This document shows positions 22,300 through 33,025 of a stretch of 64,000 nucleotides of DNA, piece by piece. Position 1 is the stretch's first letter, and every line of letters starts with the position of its first letter. The DNA lies in the NCBI GenBank assembly GCA_029964075.1, contig CM057135.1, forward strand, positions 9,822,863-9,886,862, written 5' to 3'. The notes under the pieces are model-generated. The model did not search any database, was not told the DNA's origin, and saw only the letters and a program-made list of their open reading frames with translations. The stretch comes from Patiria pectinifera (lineage: Eukaryota > Echinodermata > Asteroidea > Valvatida > Asterinidae). The position numbers and the translations under genes were made by a program.

Positions 22300-23150
22300 A
22301 GGGTATTCAGCTTTTATTTGATTGTGATTAGGAGGCTGCCGGTATACTTTCTACCCTGGATGTAGAGCTGGCCACCTCGGAATATGACACGTTGACCGGC
22401 GTCATAGGCTCGACTGTTTAGTGTTATGGACTGATATCACCACATTTTTCGAGCTGTGCTGGAATGTTGTTTGTTGTCGGCCTATAAACTTATACAAGTC
22501 TAGCTTTGTTGTCAAAAGAAGTACAAAGAAGTTGTAAAAAAATTTTTTTTTTTATTGTATGTGCAAGAACACATTTTGTTATTTTTGTGCAAGAACGCAT
22601 TTTGTGGAAAAATATTCTTTTTCATAGGACACAAGTTGTGCATATTAAGTACTGGATTTTCCACCAAGTACAAGATTTTATTTTCTTAACCCAGCATGTT
22701 TGCAATTGATATTCATACTGTGAGAAAACACTTGTCAATTTTTGCCCGCCTTGAAAAACATAGAAGCTGCAGACTACTTGAGAATAGGACAGTAATTTAT
22801 GATGCCGATTTCATGTTTTCTCAAAACACCTAATTTTTCTTTTTACCCCCAGACATAGTCTCGGAGGAGAGAGTGTAACGGCACATTTATTACATTTACA
22901 CTGTGTGTTCGTTCAGGCACTCCATACTATGATACTTTGTAACAGTATTATATGTCCCTTCAGGCGCTCCATACTAGTGTACTCTGAATGCTGGGATATA
23001 TGTTAATTAGGTAGATTCAGGATTGCCAAGATGGCCGACAGTTTGTTGACACAGAGTGAATCATTAAACCTTGGATTATAGTTCGTATAACTTGCTTCTG
23101 TCGTATCTTCACTACCCCTGAAAACCAACGAACTAATTGTAATTAACAGT
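22300..23150. other. Non-coding stretch between LINE and Helitron
   Basis: AT-rich, no gene or clear repeat. It may contain the 5' part of the LINE and the left end of the Helitron, but neither boundary can be placed. Confidence 0.4.
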
Positions 23151-23189
23151 TTAGCCTGTTACAACTTCACAAGTGATGGACAACATGCA

Positions 23190-26100
23190 TTGAAAATAGC
23201 ACCAGGAGAAGGTAATCATCCCATCAATATTTTTTTGGATAAAGATTGTGAGGAGAAGTCATTTCCCACCCTCTTTTGTGGTAAACGTAGGCTGGATAAT
23301 ACACAACGCACAACTCCACTTACATATAGCTCAATTTGTAAAGCTGACCGACGGTTTGCTATGTCAGTTCCCAATTTGTTTTTAATTTGAAGAAACTTCA
23401 AACTTTACAGATCAAAGATCTGGCAAAGACTGCTTTGCGTAAAACAACAAATGTCAGTGATACGTATACAGCTGAATATCTTAGACAACCAGGAGCACTT
23501 GATGATTTAATTCATGTCAACCAGGGCTATCGTGTTTTGAAAACACTCCGCTCATCTCCACCATATAGGCAGGCTCGCCAAAAAGACATCTTTGCCATAA
23601 TCCGCCAGTTGGGCATACCAACATTTTTCGGATCGCTCTCTGCTGCAGAAACGAAATGGACAGACCTACTGAAGAACTTAAGTCTCAGTGTCACTGGAAA
23701 AATTCTCCCTGATCAAGAAATCTTGAATTTGACTTGGCAGCATAAGTCTGAATTAATTCAGAGTGATCCAGTATTAAGTGCTAGGCATTTTGATCACAGA
23801 GTTCAGGTGTTGTCTTTCATGGTGTACTTAAATGCACTCTTTCTCCGATTGGACAAATTGATGACTTTTCTACAGGGTAGAATTTCAGCAGCGTGGCTCT
23901 CCACACATACATTGCTTATTTTGGATCAAGGGTGCTCCCCAGCATGGAAGGGATGCTGAAGATGATGTCATCGACTTCATAGATAAATACATTACCTGTA
24001 AAAAAAACACACTGACGATGCTGAGTGTATTGAGATATCCAAATTACATGAACACAAACACACAAAGACATGCAAAAAGGTGGCAAACTTGTATGTCGAT
24101 TTGGATTTCCAGTTCCTCCAATGTCTGCTACATCAATTCTTGAGCCCCTGCCTGATGATTTTCCACCTGAAGCAAAAGCAAAACACCAGCGAAATTATGA
24201 CAAAATCGAGCAACAGTTACACTTAATGAAATATGGTGAAAATATTTCCTTCGATGAACTGTTATCACAGATAAAACTATCACAGGATGAATATAATTGG
24301 GCAGTACGTTCTTCACTGAAGAAGTCACAAGTTTTTCTGAAACGAACTCCAATGGAAATCCGTACGAATATGCGTAATGATGCATGTGCCCGAATTTGGC
24401 AAGCAAACACAGATTTGCAGTACATATTAGATGCTTACATTACTCCCTATATGCTGAGAAGCCAAAGAGGTATGAGGAGTCTTCTCCACCAAGCATGTGA
24501 AGACGCAAAACGAGGCAACTATGGTGTCAAGCAACAGATCAAGTTCATGGCAAATACATTTCTGAACCACTGTGAGATATCTGCTCAAGAAGCTGTTTAT
24601 CTACTTCTTCAACTTCCTTTGAATAGGGCAAGTCGGGATACAGTTTTCATCAATACTTCTCCTGAATGTAAACGTGTTGTCATCATTAAAAAGGGCACCA
24701 TTCTGGACCAAATGCCTGAGGACAGCACTGATGTTGTTTGCACTGGTTTAATTGATAGGTATGCATCTCGGCCCAAGGAGATGGAGAAGGTGTCACTAGC
24801 TGAATTTGCTTCATGTTATCAGTGGGAAAAAAAGAATTTTGTCTTGAAGAAAATGAAGTCAAAGAAAGAAGTGCCAGAACAAACCTATGACGAAGATTTT
24901 GTTGATGATCCATTCAGACAAGAAGAAGGTGTTCCGGAATACCAGTTAAGTGATGGAAGTTTTTTCTCTACTGGCGGCAATTTCCTAGAATCATCAGATG
25001 TGTGAGATATTCTAAAGATGCTGATCCAGAAAACTACTTCAGAGAAAAAATGATGTTGTACAAGAAAGCACTGATATTTTGATGAATTATTCATTGTATG
25101 AGGACAGATACAACACTTTAAAAGATCAAATAACTCGACAGCTTCCATGTTTGAGCACAGTGCACAAGAAATTGACAGAGCTCTTGAAGAAATAAAGACA
25201 GAAGAGCAATTGGACAAAGCTTGGGATGAGATGGTACTAATTACGCGTCACACGGAAATTGAAAAAGATGAAAATCATGGCGATTGTGCCGGCAGGATAG
25301 CAGTATTGCATCCAGACTCTGCAACGCATGTATATTCTGACTTTGAAGAAGTGTTGGGCTGTCCCGGCCAGCAGCAAACACAAGAAGATCTTATTCCGCA
25401 CAGGATTTCTAAAGATGAATACAAACAGTTTATGATCTCTTTAAATACAGATCAACAAGCATTTATGTACCACATACTTCATCTGATGAAGACAGGAGAC
25501 AAACCATTCTGCTTGTTTCTCTCTGGAGGAGCTGGTGTTGGCAAAAGTCGTTGTTTATTGGCCATATATCACACATTACTGAAGTTCTACGATTCAATAC
25601 CGGGAGAAAATTCAGAAGACACTAAAGTTTTGCTGACAGCACCTACAGGAAAAGCAGCCTTTAACATACAAGGCAGTATCCTACATTCTACATTTCTTGT
25701 TCCAGCAAATCAAAAGTTAGAATACAGGCAACTTGATCAAAGTAGGCTGAATACATTGAGGTCAAAACTGAGACATATCAAACTGGTAATTATCGATGAG
25801 ATATCTATGGTTGGTGCCAACATGTTAATTTAATTAATCAGTGGCTGCAGGATGTCATGGGAAACAACATATCTTTTGGTGGATTAAGTCTGTTGCTAGT
25901 TGGAGATCTTTTTCAACTTTGTCCAGTTAAAGACCGGTGTATATTTCAACATGGAGCCACTCCGTACGCATCCTTAGCCCCAGTGCTGTGGGAAAGTCTG
26001 GTGACAATGTTTGAGCTTACCCAGAATATGAGACAAAGTGAAGACCAGCCATTTGCCAATGCTCCCAACAGAATCCGAGAGGGAAAGCAGACAAATGATG

Positions 26101-26480
26101 TTATTTCAGAATCGGTGAGAACTCCTACAAATGTTCTCCATTTGTTTACCAAGCATGATCTTGTTAACCATCATAATGAGATAACCCTGGGTGCGCTCTC
26201 AACAGCTGGATGACACATATTTGCAGCTGACTGTGTTTTGGGTAATGTGACAAGTGGTTTGAAAAAAAACTGTACTGGCTAAGGTTTTACAAATGACCAC
26301 TCAGCAGACGCAGAATCTGATGTATGATCTTCATGTAAAAATTGATGGCAGATATATGTTGGTGCATAATAGAGGATTACCAACCTTTCTTAATCATATT
26401 ACATTTCTGTTTGTCTATTTGCAGACCGTGTTCATTGTTGAAGTGACCAAAACAAAGAGACAGCGTTCTTATTTATGAAC
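23190..26480 (+). pseudogene. Helitron Rep/helicase, N-terminal and central part
   Basis: Starts with the classic APGEGNHPINIFLDKD motif (about 23,203), then the Helitron-like N domain (IRQLGIPTFFGSLSAAETKW). The Rep HUH motif is SPHIHCLFW with HIH at 23,904-23,912, in a frame shifted from the preceding segment; the nearby catalytic-type tyrosine lies in FIDKYITC (about 23,988). The helicase shows Walker A GGAGVGKS (about 25,527), Walker B IIDEISM (about 25,791), motif III VGDLFQLCPV and motif IV ELTQNMRQ. There are at least four frame changes (about 23,390, 23,880, 24,065 and 25,830) plus short losses. The protein would nick, unwind and transfer one strand for rolling-circle transposition. 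The last recognisable piece is DLHVKIDGRYMLVHN near 26,330. Confidence 0.85.
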
Positions 26481-26502
26481 ACGGAAGCCCTAAGACACAA
26501 CA

Positions 26503-27611
26503 ATGCCTGTTGTATCATGCCCCATCCCCGGCTGTGACTACGCCACTCAGGATTTCGATGCCGCTATCGTAGCTGCACTCCTCACTGCCCACAGCGCTGT
26601 ACACACCTCTGGACATGCTGCCAAGGTTGAGAAGGTCAAAAGGCCAACGATTGCCGCTGCTGGCTCCAGTGAAGAGTGGGCTTATTTCAAGTCACGGTGG
26701 TCAGATTACGTCGATGCCACCAAGATAGCTGGCAAGGACAAAGTAGTACAACTACTTGAATGCTGTGATGAACCCTTGCGCAAGGACCTCACAAGATCCG
26801 CGGGTGGTAGCCTCACCAACAAATCTGAAACTGAGGTACTGGCTGCCATAAAAAACTTGCTGTGCGTGAAGAGAACACTATGGTTGCCAGAGTGACACTT
26901 CACAATATGCGTCAGGATCGTGATGAAACAGTGCGCAGCTTCGGAGCTCGCCTACGTGGTCAAGCAGGAATTTGCAAGTTCCTAATAAAATGCCCTGGCT
27001 GTGACATTGACGTTAACTACACAGAAGCAATCCTGCGGGATGTACTCACCCGAGGCATCGCAGACCCTGAAATCCAGCTTGATCTCCTTGGCGATAAGAA
27101 CCAAGACATGACCCTGGAGGAAGTCTTCCAATTCATTGAAGCTAAAGAGGCAGGCAAACGGTCTGCATCATCACTACTAGACTCACACTCAGTGGATGCG
27201 ACCAGCAGCACGTACAAAAAAGCCAAGCAAGTGAACCTCAAGGAGAAACATGACCCATGCTCCTACTGTGGCAAGAAAGGACATGGGAAGAACGCCCCGG
27301 CCCGCGCTCGTAAAACCGAATATGCAGCATATGGCCACAGGTGTGGGCATTGTGATAAACACCACCACATGGAGAGTGTGTGCCGCAGTAAGGCCAAACC
27401 AAAACATTCGACACCCGCCCCTCCTGATGACCGTGAAGGTGCTGTCTTTGATGCCTTATGTACCATCTCTGATCCAGTACAACACCCCAATGGGTGTGCA
27501 TTTGACGAGTTAGTTACTGTCAATGACTTGGAAAAACCACACCAAGGACTGCACATTCCCCTAGACCATCACATATATGACAACCTCTCCAACACGTGGC
27601 TCAGGAAATGA
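26503..27611 (+). pseudogene. Gypsy 2 Gag with N-terminal zinc finger
   Basis: Starts MPVVSCPIPGCDYATQDF: a CPIPGCDY...H...H finger opens the protein, a feature I know from invertebrate Gypsy Gags. A frameshift near 26,870 joins the first 120 codons to the capsid part (FGARLRGQAGICKF, EEVFQFIEAKEAG). A knuckle CSYCGKKGHGK (about 27,259) and a second cysteine/histidine cluster (CGHCDKHHHMESVC, about 27,343) follow. It ends at TGA 27,609-27,611; the same frame then stays open into the protease, so the stop is either a lesion or a read-through site. Confidence 0.8.
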
Positions 27612-29700
27612 TCAACGCCACAACCTTTCATCGATGTAACCATCAACATTGTACCGGAAGACTACGCAGCCCTCGGTTTTGACCTTCCCACTCCCATCAT
27701 GACTTGCTCTGTCCCCGCCATGGCAGACACAGGGTGCCAGAGTTGCCTCGCCGGTATGAAGGTCATTCACCGCCTCGGTCTACGTAAATCCGACCTCCTC
27801 CCAGTGACCATGAGGATGCACACCGCCACCAATGGAGGCATCAAGATCCTTGGGGCCACTGTACTCCGCTTGTCAGGCAAAGATGGACGGGGCCGGGTCA
27901 TTGAAACCAGGCAAATGACTTACGTCACGGACAGTTCTGACAAGCTCTTCCTCAGCAAAGAGGCCTGCATCGCCCTTGGAATCATTCCGGATGGCTTCCC
28001 CGCGATGGGCGTAACTCAGAAAGCATGCAAGCTGGACACGACAGCAGCCCTACAGGAAGACCACACCTCAGATTGCCATTGCCCTCGGCGTCAGCGACCC
28101 CCACCACCCCCAACGAAACTGCCGTTTCCTGCAATCGACGCTAACCGTATGAAGCTACAACAGTATCTCCTTGACTACTACAAGTCGAGCACATTCAACA
28201 CATGTGAGCATCAGACTTTGCCTCTTATGGACAGCCCCCCCATGACACTGATGGTAGATCCCAACGCCGAACCGGTTGCGCATCACACACCGGTACCCGT
28301 CCCACTCCACTGGCAGGATGCCGTTAAAGCTGGGTTAGACCATGACGTGCAGTTGGGCGTGCTTGAGCCAGTTCCCATTGGCGAGCCTGTCACCTGGTGC
28401 CACAGGATGGTAGTTTGTGCAAAGAAGAATGGCAAACCACGACGTACTGTCGACTTCCAGGCTCTTAATGCTCATGCTACGCGGGAAACGCACCACACGC
28501 CATCACCCTTTCACCAGGCTAGATCAGTCCCAAGCGGGAAAAAGAAAACCGTCTTCGATGCATGGAACGGTTACCACAGTGTTCCCATCCGCAAGGAGGA
28601 CCGACACTTGAACACATTTATAACGGTAGATACCGTTACAAAACGGCCCCTCAAGGGTACATTGCCTCTGGCGATGGATACACGAGGCGGTATGACGAGT
28701 TTGTGTCAGACATCCCAAACAAAACCAAGTGTGTAGATGATGTCCTGCTTTGGGCTGACTCGCTAGCAGACTGCTTCTTTCAAGCTGTTCAGTGGCTCGA
28801 CACCTGTGGACGGAATGGGATCACCCTTAACCCTGACAAGTTTGTGTTTGGTGAAGACACTGTAGAATTCGCCGGGTTCGAGATAACTCCTGACAGCGTC
28901 CGGCCTTGTAGGAAGTACCTACAGGCCATCCTGGATTTCCCAACACCCAAGGACATCACTGATGTACGCTCCTGGTTTGGGCTTGTCAACCAAGTTTCGT
29001 ACGCCTTCAGCATGGCTGAGAAGATGCTGCCATTCCGGCAACTTTTGAAACCTAGCTCATCATTCAAGTGGGATGAGAACCTCCAAAATGCTTTTGAGGA
29101 ATCAAAAGCTGTGATAGCCAGCGAGATCGAAGAGGGCGTCCAAATCTTTGACCCGAGCAAGCCTACGTGTTTGGCAACAGATTGGTCCAAGAATGGCATT
29201 GGCTTCTGGCTACTACAGAAACACTGTTCCTGCACAAAAATGGAACCATTCTGTTGTCACTCGGGATGGAAAATCACGCTCGTCGGTAGCAGATTCACAC
29301 ACCCTGCTGAATCACGCTATGCCCCAGTGGAGGGTGAAGCCCTTGCAGTCGCTGATGCCCTAGATAAAGCCAGACACTTCGTACTGGGATGTGAAGACCT
29401 TATAATTGCTGTTGATCACAAGCCCCTCTTGAAGATCTTCACTGATCGATGCCTGGAAGACATCCCTAACCCTCGCCTAAGGAACTTGAAAGAGAAAACC
29501 CTGCGATACCGATTTCGCATGATCCATGTGCCAGGCATTAGACATCGTGCCACAGACTGTATCTCGCGTCACCCTACTGGCGAGCCTGTCAAACTGATCC
29601 TCCCTGACGATGTAGCGTCCATTGATTCCGCACCCGTCATCTTGGCACATTCTAAACGTCTCATGGCTGGCCTGCGCACCCCAGCAAAACATATTGATGC
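27612..29700 (+). pseudogene. Gypsy 2 protease, reverse transcriptase and RNase H
   Basis: Protease motif MADTGCQSC (about 27,720) with LFLSKEACIALGI. The reverse transcriptase runs from VCAKKNGKPRRTVDFQ (about 28,413) to CVDDVLLWAD (about 28,729), where the usual Y of YxDD is C. One frameshift lies near 28,625. RNase H follows: CLATDWSKNG, YAPVEGEALAVADAL, IIAVDHKPLL and HRATDCISRH carry its acidic residues. Integrase is absent; homology ends near 29,690 at RLMAGLRTPAKH. Confidence 0.85.
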
Positions 29701-30718
29701 TTCTTGGACTCCAGTTTTCCAGATTCATAAACAGTTCTGAGTGGGACATTACAAACAAATTGAAGTTCTACGACGTCAGCTCCCCCTGCATCCAGCATCT
29801 GCTATGACAGTTCACAAATCTCAAGAAACTACTCTGGATCAAGTTGTTTTGTCATTCAAATGCTTCAATCAGGCTCACTTGATGTATGTAGCCCTCAGCA
29901 GAGTAACAAGCTTGTCAGGACTGTACTTAAGTGACTTTGATCCAAGCAAGATTGTCGTATCTCAAGCTGTGAAGGAAGACGTGGACCGCTTACGAAAGAT
30001 AGAGTTCACCTGGAGTTATCAACTACTCGACAGGCTTGCAGACAGATTCAAAATTGTATTTCACAACACAACATCATTGCATAAGCACATTGATGATGTC
30101 CGATCAAATCAGAACCTACTAAGTTCTGATGTTCTCATTTTTCAAGAGTCATGGGACAAGTCCACAGATAGTAAAGATCACTATAAACAGGAGAACTTCG
30201 CAATTACTGTTCAAGGCAACAACATTTGCTCTCAACAACTGGATGGAAGTCATCGTCCACAAGGCGGAACAATAACATATGTTCGAAACAATGTTAATAT
30301 GGAAAGGCTCCAGACGACATCTTTAACGATGTATGGAATAGAAGTGGTGATCCTCAGGAATATAGGAGCTATTGACCAAGCCATCAGCATCATTAGTATT
30401 TATCGCCCTCCGCGGGTACTCATCGAGAAGCTTTTTAGCACATTAAAGGACGGTTTGGACAATTTTCTCTACAACAAACTAGTATTAGGTGGAGACTTTA
30501 ATATTGATGTCAGTACTGGAAACAATGACACTGCAAGACTTATTACTTTGATATCAACCAAGTATGGCCTGCATCAACTCATCCATGAACCAACAACAGA
30601 TTATGGTTTTACACTTGACCTCATCTTCACAAACCTGGATACAGATAAGCTTCATGCAGGGACACTAGAAAGCTGGTATTCTAATCACAAGCCAACGTGG
30701 ATAGCCATTCGAGATTAG
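29700..30718 (+). pseudogene. Helitron helicase C-terminus fused to EEP endonuclease
   Basis: Helicase motif V/VI: SAMTVHKSQETTLDQVV and YVALSRVTSLSGLYL (about 29,800-29,930). A linker leads into an exonuclease-endonuclease-phosphatase domain: FQESW (about 30,140), ISIYRPPR, GGDFNIDV (about 30,488), FTLDLIFTN and YSNHKPTW (about 30,678). In the last motif the usual SDH is SNH, which would weaken catalysis. The stretch is open to the stop at 30,716-30,718. Confidence 0.85.
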
Positions 30719-31679
30719 ATGACCATCTATGAGGTAAAGTAACGGATCAATATTACTTTCCTAAATTGCACTTTTATCCTTGGTACTAATCACAAATATT
30801 CACTTTGCAATAATAACTACTTCTAAATCATTAGTTAAAACGTTAAATCTCTTTGTGTACATTGCACTGAATATTTAATTCATTAACATTCAGCTGAAGT
30901 GCAAAAGGAATAATTTGTTTATTACATTGACCATGTCATTGACTATTTGTTCTTTTTACATTGGCCATGTCATTTACTAGTTGTTCTTTTTACAGAAAAG
31001 AGTAATAATTTGTCATCTTTTATTATACTTTTTGCAGATAAATTAATTAAGAGATTCATGTTTGTTTCAGTTTCAAACACAAGCTTATCTGGCACAAAAT
31101 TGTTTCATTATACATAGGCCTATGTCTTCAGATTTGATAACGTCACAACAGTTGGATGGTTTGCATAAACAGTTTGTATTGAGACCAGTTTTGTGCAAAC
31201 TAAAATTGATGTGTAATAAATAATGGGGTGCATTGTTTATTTTGTTAAGTTGTAATTGAAATGATTTTGAAATGCTTTTAATCTGATAGCTGATGACGTC
31301 ACACTTGCATTCACATTTTGGGATCAGCTTGTCAGGCTGGAAAAGAGTAACATAATAGAGAGTGAACGCTGGATGATGCTCATAAGTAAGAGGAGATCAC
31401 TGGTATACCATGTATGTTGATTATCAAACACATGATGATTGTAGCGTGATGCATAATTGGAACAAGTAACAAAAATACATGCCAAAACTAGTGCCTTTTT
31501 TTTTTTTACACACATAGGCTACATATGCATTAACCAACCTTTCTGTATTTTCTGTTTAGATAAATTATGGCAAAGCTCACACTTAGTTGCTTATTATGAT
31601 TTCCTTGCATAATATATCAGCCTCGCCTGCAATTTGCTTGTATCAAGATCCCCAACATGAGTTTGTATTCAACCAAATA
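30719..31679. other. AT-rich non-coding stretch
   Basis: No gene seen. It may include the Helitron 3' end. Two near-identical words (ACATTGGCCATGTCATTTACTAG / ACATTGACCATGTC-type at about 30,925 and 30,958) form a short local duplication. Confidence 0.4.
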
Positions 31680-31939
31680 GTTTGATTCGCCGTTCTAGTT
31701 TCAACACTGAAGATGACTACGCTCCAAATAGGATCCTAGGCCCTTCTTGAATTACCTCCCTCTTGCTCGCCTGGGCATAAAAACATCTAATCATAGCGTA
31801 TTGCGGTAAAGGTTTTAACGGGATTAGCCGGCAATTGCCGAACTCGGGGTAGTTTAACCGCCTGTGACGGTGCTTTAGCGATCAATCTCGTCGTTTTGGC
31901 GTTTATAGCCTGGATCACGCCGGGTAATCGCTCGACCAG
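31680..31939 (-). pseudogene. Polinton integrase fragment (copy 5)
   Basis: About 260 bp on the minus strand match the integrase C-terminal half of copies 1-3 (VERLPGVIQAINAKTTRL and PSQAVKLPRVRQLPANPVK). The catalytic core is absent. It ends abruptly at 31,938 where a CAGTGGCGTAGCCACC word, typical of hAT-type MITE ends, begins. Confidence 0.85.
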
Positions 31940-32035
31940 TGGCGTAGCCACCGGGGGGCGCGGGGGCGACCGCCCCCCACCCCCTGAAACCTTGTCGCCC
32001 CCCAGTCGCCCCCACTGAGATTTTGAGTTTCTAAA
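31940..32035. repeat. GC-rich scrap with hAT-like terminus
   Basis: Starts CAGTGGCGTAGCCACC followed by G/C runs. Likely the broken end of a MITE, cut by the Penelope-like element. Weak evidence. Confidence 0.35.
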
Positions 32036-32594
32036 AATGTGTTTAGTAGGAAGGGGCGTAATCATACATGTCGCCACTACATTTTAAGTTAAATGGAATG
32101 GAGTTTGGCCGCCACCATGCATTTAAGTTTTTATCAGACTTGTGTTTTCTTAAAAAGAAGTGGTTTTCTGGCTAGGAAAATAGCAAGGAAGAACCGGTTT
32201 TGTGCAAGAAAAATTCAGGGAATAATCTGTTGATATTAAAAACTTGTTGGAAAGTTCCAAGGTCATTCCAAGAAAGTTGCTGCCGTGAATTAGGGTTCAA
32301 AACATGGGAGGGGGATGGGATTTGCTATCAGCATCAGCAGGGCCGTTCCTCATTCTTTTCTTTTTATGGGATGTAGAACATTGGAGTAAGAGGGGCTCTG
32401 TGAGCTGATGAATCTTTTTTTGAAAACATTGTGTTTGCAACCAGCTAGGGAAGATTTTCGTTTATTTAAGACTTACAATCACTGGTATGGATACCTGTGT
32501 AGTTATACGACTAAACTGCCTAGAGCGTATTTGTTAAGGTTTTTTTTCCTTTTTTGGAAATTCAATACACATATAGGGAGTAAAATCAGTTCCA
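32036..32594 (-). repeat. Direct terminal repeat (3' side of Penelope-like element)
   Basis: Matches 36,726-37,284 with equal length. Visible differences: an A/T change near 32,212, G/T near 32,540 and A/G near 32,570. Confidence 0.93.
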
Positions 32595-33025
32595 CTGCCG
32601 GGTTGCGGTGATGGGTGGGTTATAACTTGTCAACACATACCTCGCCAGCGGGCCCATTAGATTGGTGATAACCGGAGAGCGGGAGTTTCAAAAAAACTCA
32701 TCCGGTGTTTAGGCGACGCAGGGACTGGTTTGTGTACATGTGGTTTTTGTTTCTAGTTCACTTAATGTTTTGATTTATACCGGTGATAATATGCCGTCCC
32801 ACCTGTTTTTCTTTTTTGTGTGTCGGGGGAAACAGTGCATATTTTCTGTGCCCTTTTTACGCACTTCATCAGTCACCCTATGTTTAATTCTTTTGTATGT
32901 ATTTACTTTATTGCTAATGATGGTAAAGAATATTTTACGCGTTAGCTTTTCTTGTAATGATCAGACTAAGTGGATTTCTTATTTTTTATTTTTATTTTGA
33001 AATCCATGCCTAAATGACCATTATG
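32595..33025 (-). other. 3' untranslated region of Penelope-like element
   Basis: Non-coding. A nested hairpin lies at 32,671-32,706: outer ACCGG pairs with CCGGT, inner GAGTTT pairs with AAACTC around a 5-nt loop. Its function is unknown. Confidence 0.5.

Larger units (their letters stand above)
17900..22300 (-). mobile_element. CR1/Jockey-group LINE, minus strand
   Basis: Coding region from 21,957 down to 18,255, then an AT-rich 3' UTR of about 350 bp with AATAAA near 17,920 on the minus strand. The 5' side beyond 21,957 is non-coding. The boundaries are approximate because no target duplication was found. It is split by a 562-bp insertion at 18,786-19,347. Confidence 0.85.
26480..29700 (+). 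mobile_element. Ty3/Gypsy retrotransposon 2, gag-pro-RT-RNase H only
   Basis: A gag-pol block without visible LTRs and without integrase sits within the Helitron helicase. Junctions are somewhere near 26,480 and 29,690. Base composition is clearly GC-richer than the flanking Helitron, which marks it as foreign to it. It may be a truncated insertion or a fragment carried by the Helitron. Confidence 0.8.
23150..30720 (+). mobile_element. Helentron-type Helitron, interrupted by Gypsy 2
   Basis: Helitron N-terminal domain, HUH Rep, Pif1-like helicase and a C-terminal EEP endonuclease follow in order on the plus strand; the endonuclease is the mark of the Helentron branch. A Gypsy gag-pol lies in the helicase between motif IV and motif V. 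Element ends were not identified. Confidence 0.85.

Noticed and set aside
32405-32440. CTGATGA followed by GAAAAC in the Penelope-like terminal repeat (also at 37,095), like a hammerhead ribozyme core
   Set aside because: No stem I can be formed with the flanks, stem II would be one base pair, and the motif is on the strand opposite to the reverse transcriptase.
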